Assembly (NCBI GenBank): GCA_904501845.1
Contig: CAJGCH010000049.1
Span: forward strand, 1 to 13,840
Reading direction: 5' to 3'
From: an uncultured Bacillaceae bacterium
GTDB taxonomy: Bacteria; Bacillota; Bacilli; Bacillales; Pradoshiaceae
DNA length: 13,840 nucleotides
Shown here: piece after piece, positions 13,686-13,840 of the stretch
Layout of the letters: each line of letters starts with the position of its first letter
Numbering within the stretch: position 1 is the stretch's first letter
Made by a program: the position numbers and the translations under genes
Notes under the pieces: generated by a model
What the model saw: only the letters and a program-made list of their open reading frames with translations
What the model was told of the DNA's origin: nothing
The model's database searches: none

Positions 13686-13840
13686 TTATTCTTCTTCCGC
13701 TTCGATTTCTATCCTTGAAATCAACACTTTATCTACTCGGGCACGGTCCATATCCACTACTTCAAGCTGCAGATTTTCCACTTGAAGCTTGTCCTTAACC
13801 TTTGGAATATATCCCAGCTTATTTATAATATATCCGCCTA
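13686..13840 (-). CDS. CNNM/CorC-HlyC-type membrane protein, C-terminal end only
   Basis: Only the last 50 codons are in the window. The visible end (GGYIINKLGYIPK...LQVENLQLEVVDMDRARVDKVLISRI) has the pattern of a CorC/HlyC C-terminal domain: the T(L)GGY-like turn, IP(K/E)xGD-like loop, and a strand with V-x-x-V-D-x-x-R-I/V-x-K-V. It finishes in an acidic tail, IEAEEE. In complete proteins this cytosolic domain follows a DUF21/CNNM membrane domain and two CBS domains, and is linked to magnesium or other cation export. Those parts are outside the window, so the full architecture is inferred. The gene converges on the small plus-strand gene through a shared terminator. Confidence 0.75.
   Translation of the reverse strand, partial: GGYIINKLGYIPKVKDKLQVENLQLEVVDMDRARVDKVLISRIEIEAEEE

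Noticed and set aside
1..13840. CRISPR arrays, insertion sequences, prophage genes, tRNA or rRNA genes
   Set aside because: I saw no repeat arrays, transposase motifs, integrase genes or tRNA/rRNA signatures; the whole window is accounted for by conserved chromosomal genes and short regulatory gaps.

Overview
The window is a stretch of core chromosome from an endospore-forming member of the Bacillaceae, close to Bacillus subtilis but not identical to it. The gene order spoIVFA–minD–minC–mreD–mreC–mreB–radC–maf–spoIIB–comC–folC–valS, with a T-box leader in front of valS, is the classic order of this locus. The proteins, as far as I can compare from memory, are close to the B. subtilis versions. 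Every gene from 1 to about 12,913 is on the minus strand, so transcription runs from right to left.

Right to left: the window opens with the 3' end of a CNNM/CorC-HlyC-type membrane protein gene (minus). It converges through a bidirectional terminator on a 63-codon plus-strand gene for a small membrane protein. Divergent from that gene is a sigma-A promoter, then a tRNA-Val-sensing T-box leader with specifier codon GTC, and valS. folC follows after a hairpin with a weak T-tract. Its most likely start is a GTG beyond that hairpin. A separate promoter and a structured leader precede an 85-codon ORF of unknown nature whose stop overlaps the start of comC (prepilin peptidase for competence pseudopili). 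A strong terminator closes comC. spoIIB (septal peptidoglycan remodelling during engulfment) stands alone, closed by its own terminator.

A good sigma-A promoter then starts the long maf–radC–mreB–mreC–mreD–minC–minD unit. It covers nucleotide-pool sanitation or septum control, cell-wall elongation and division-site placement. A strong terminator follows minD, and a sigma-E-like promoter with exact spacing starts spoIVFA, which belongs to the pro-sigma-K processing complex and runs off the left edge.

The protein-coding content is conserved and I see no new defence, mobile or biosynthetic system. The points worth a second look are in the non-coding and small-ORF layer: a textbook intrinsic-terminator shape inside the mreC coding region; an unclassified structured leader plus a small ORF in front of comC; a possible 62-codon TTG-start gene in the 280-bp radC–mreB gap; a hairpin around the mreD stop codon; and alternative hairpins next to the bidirectional terminator at the right end.
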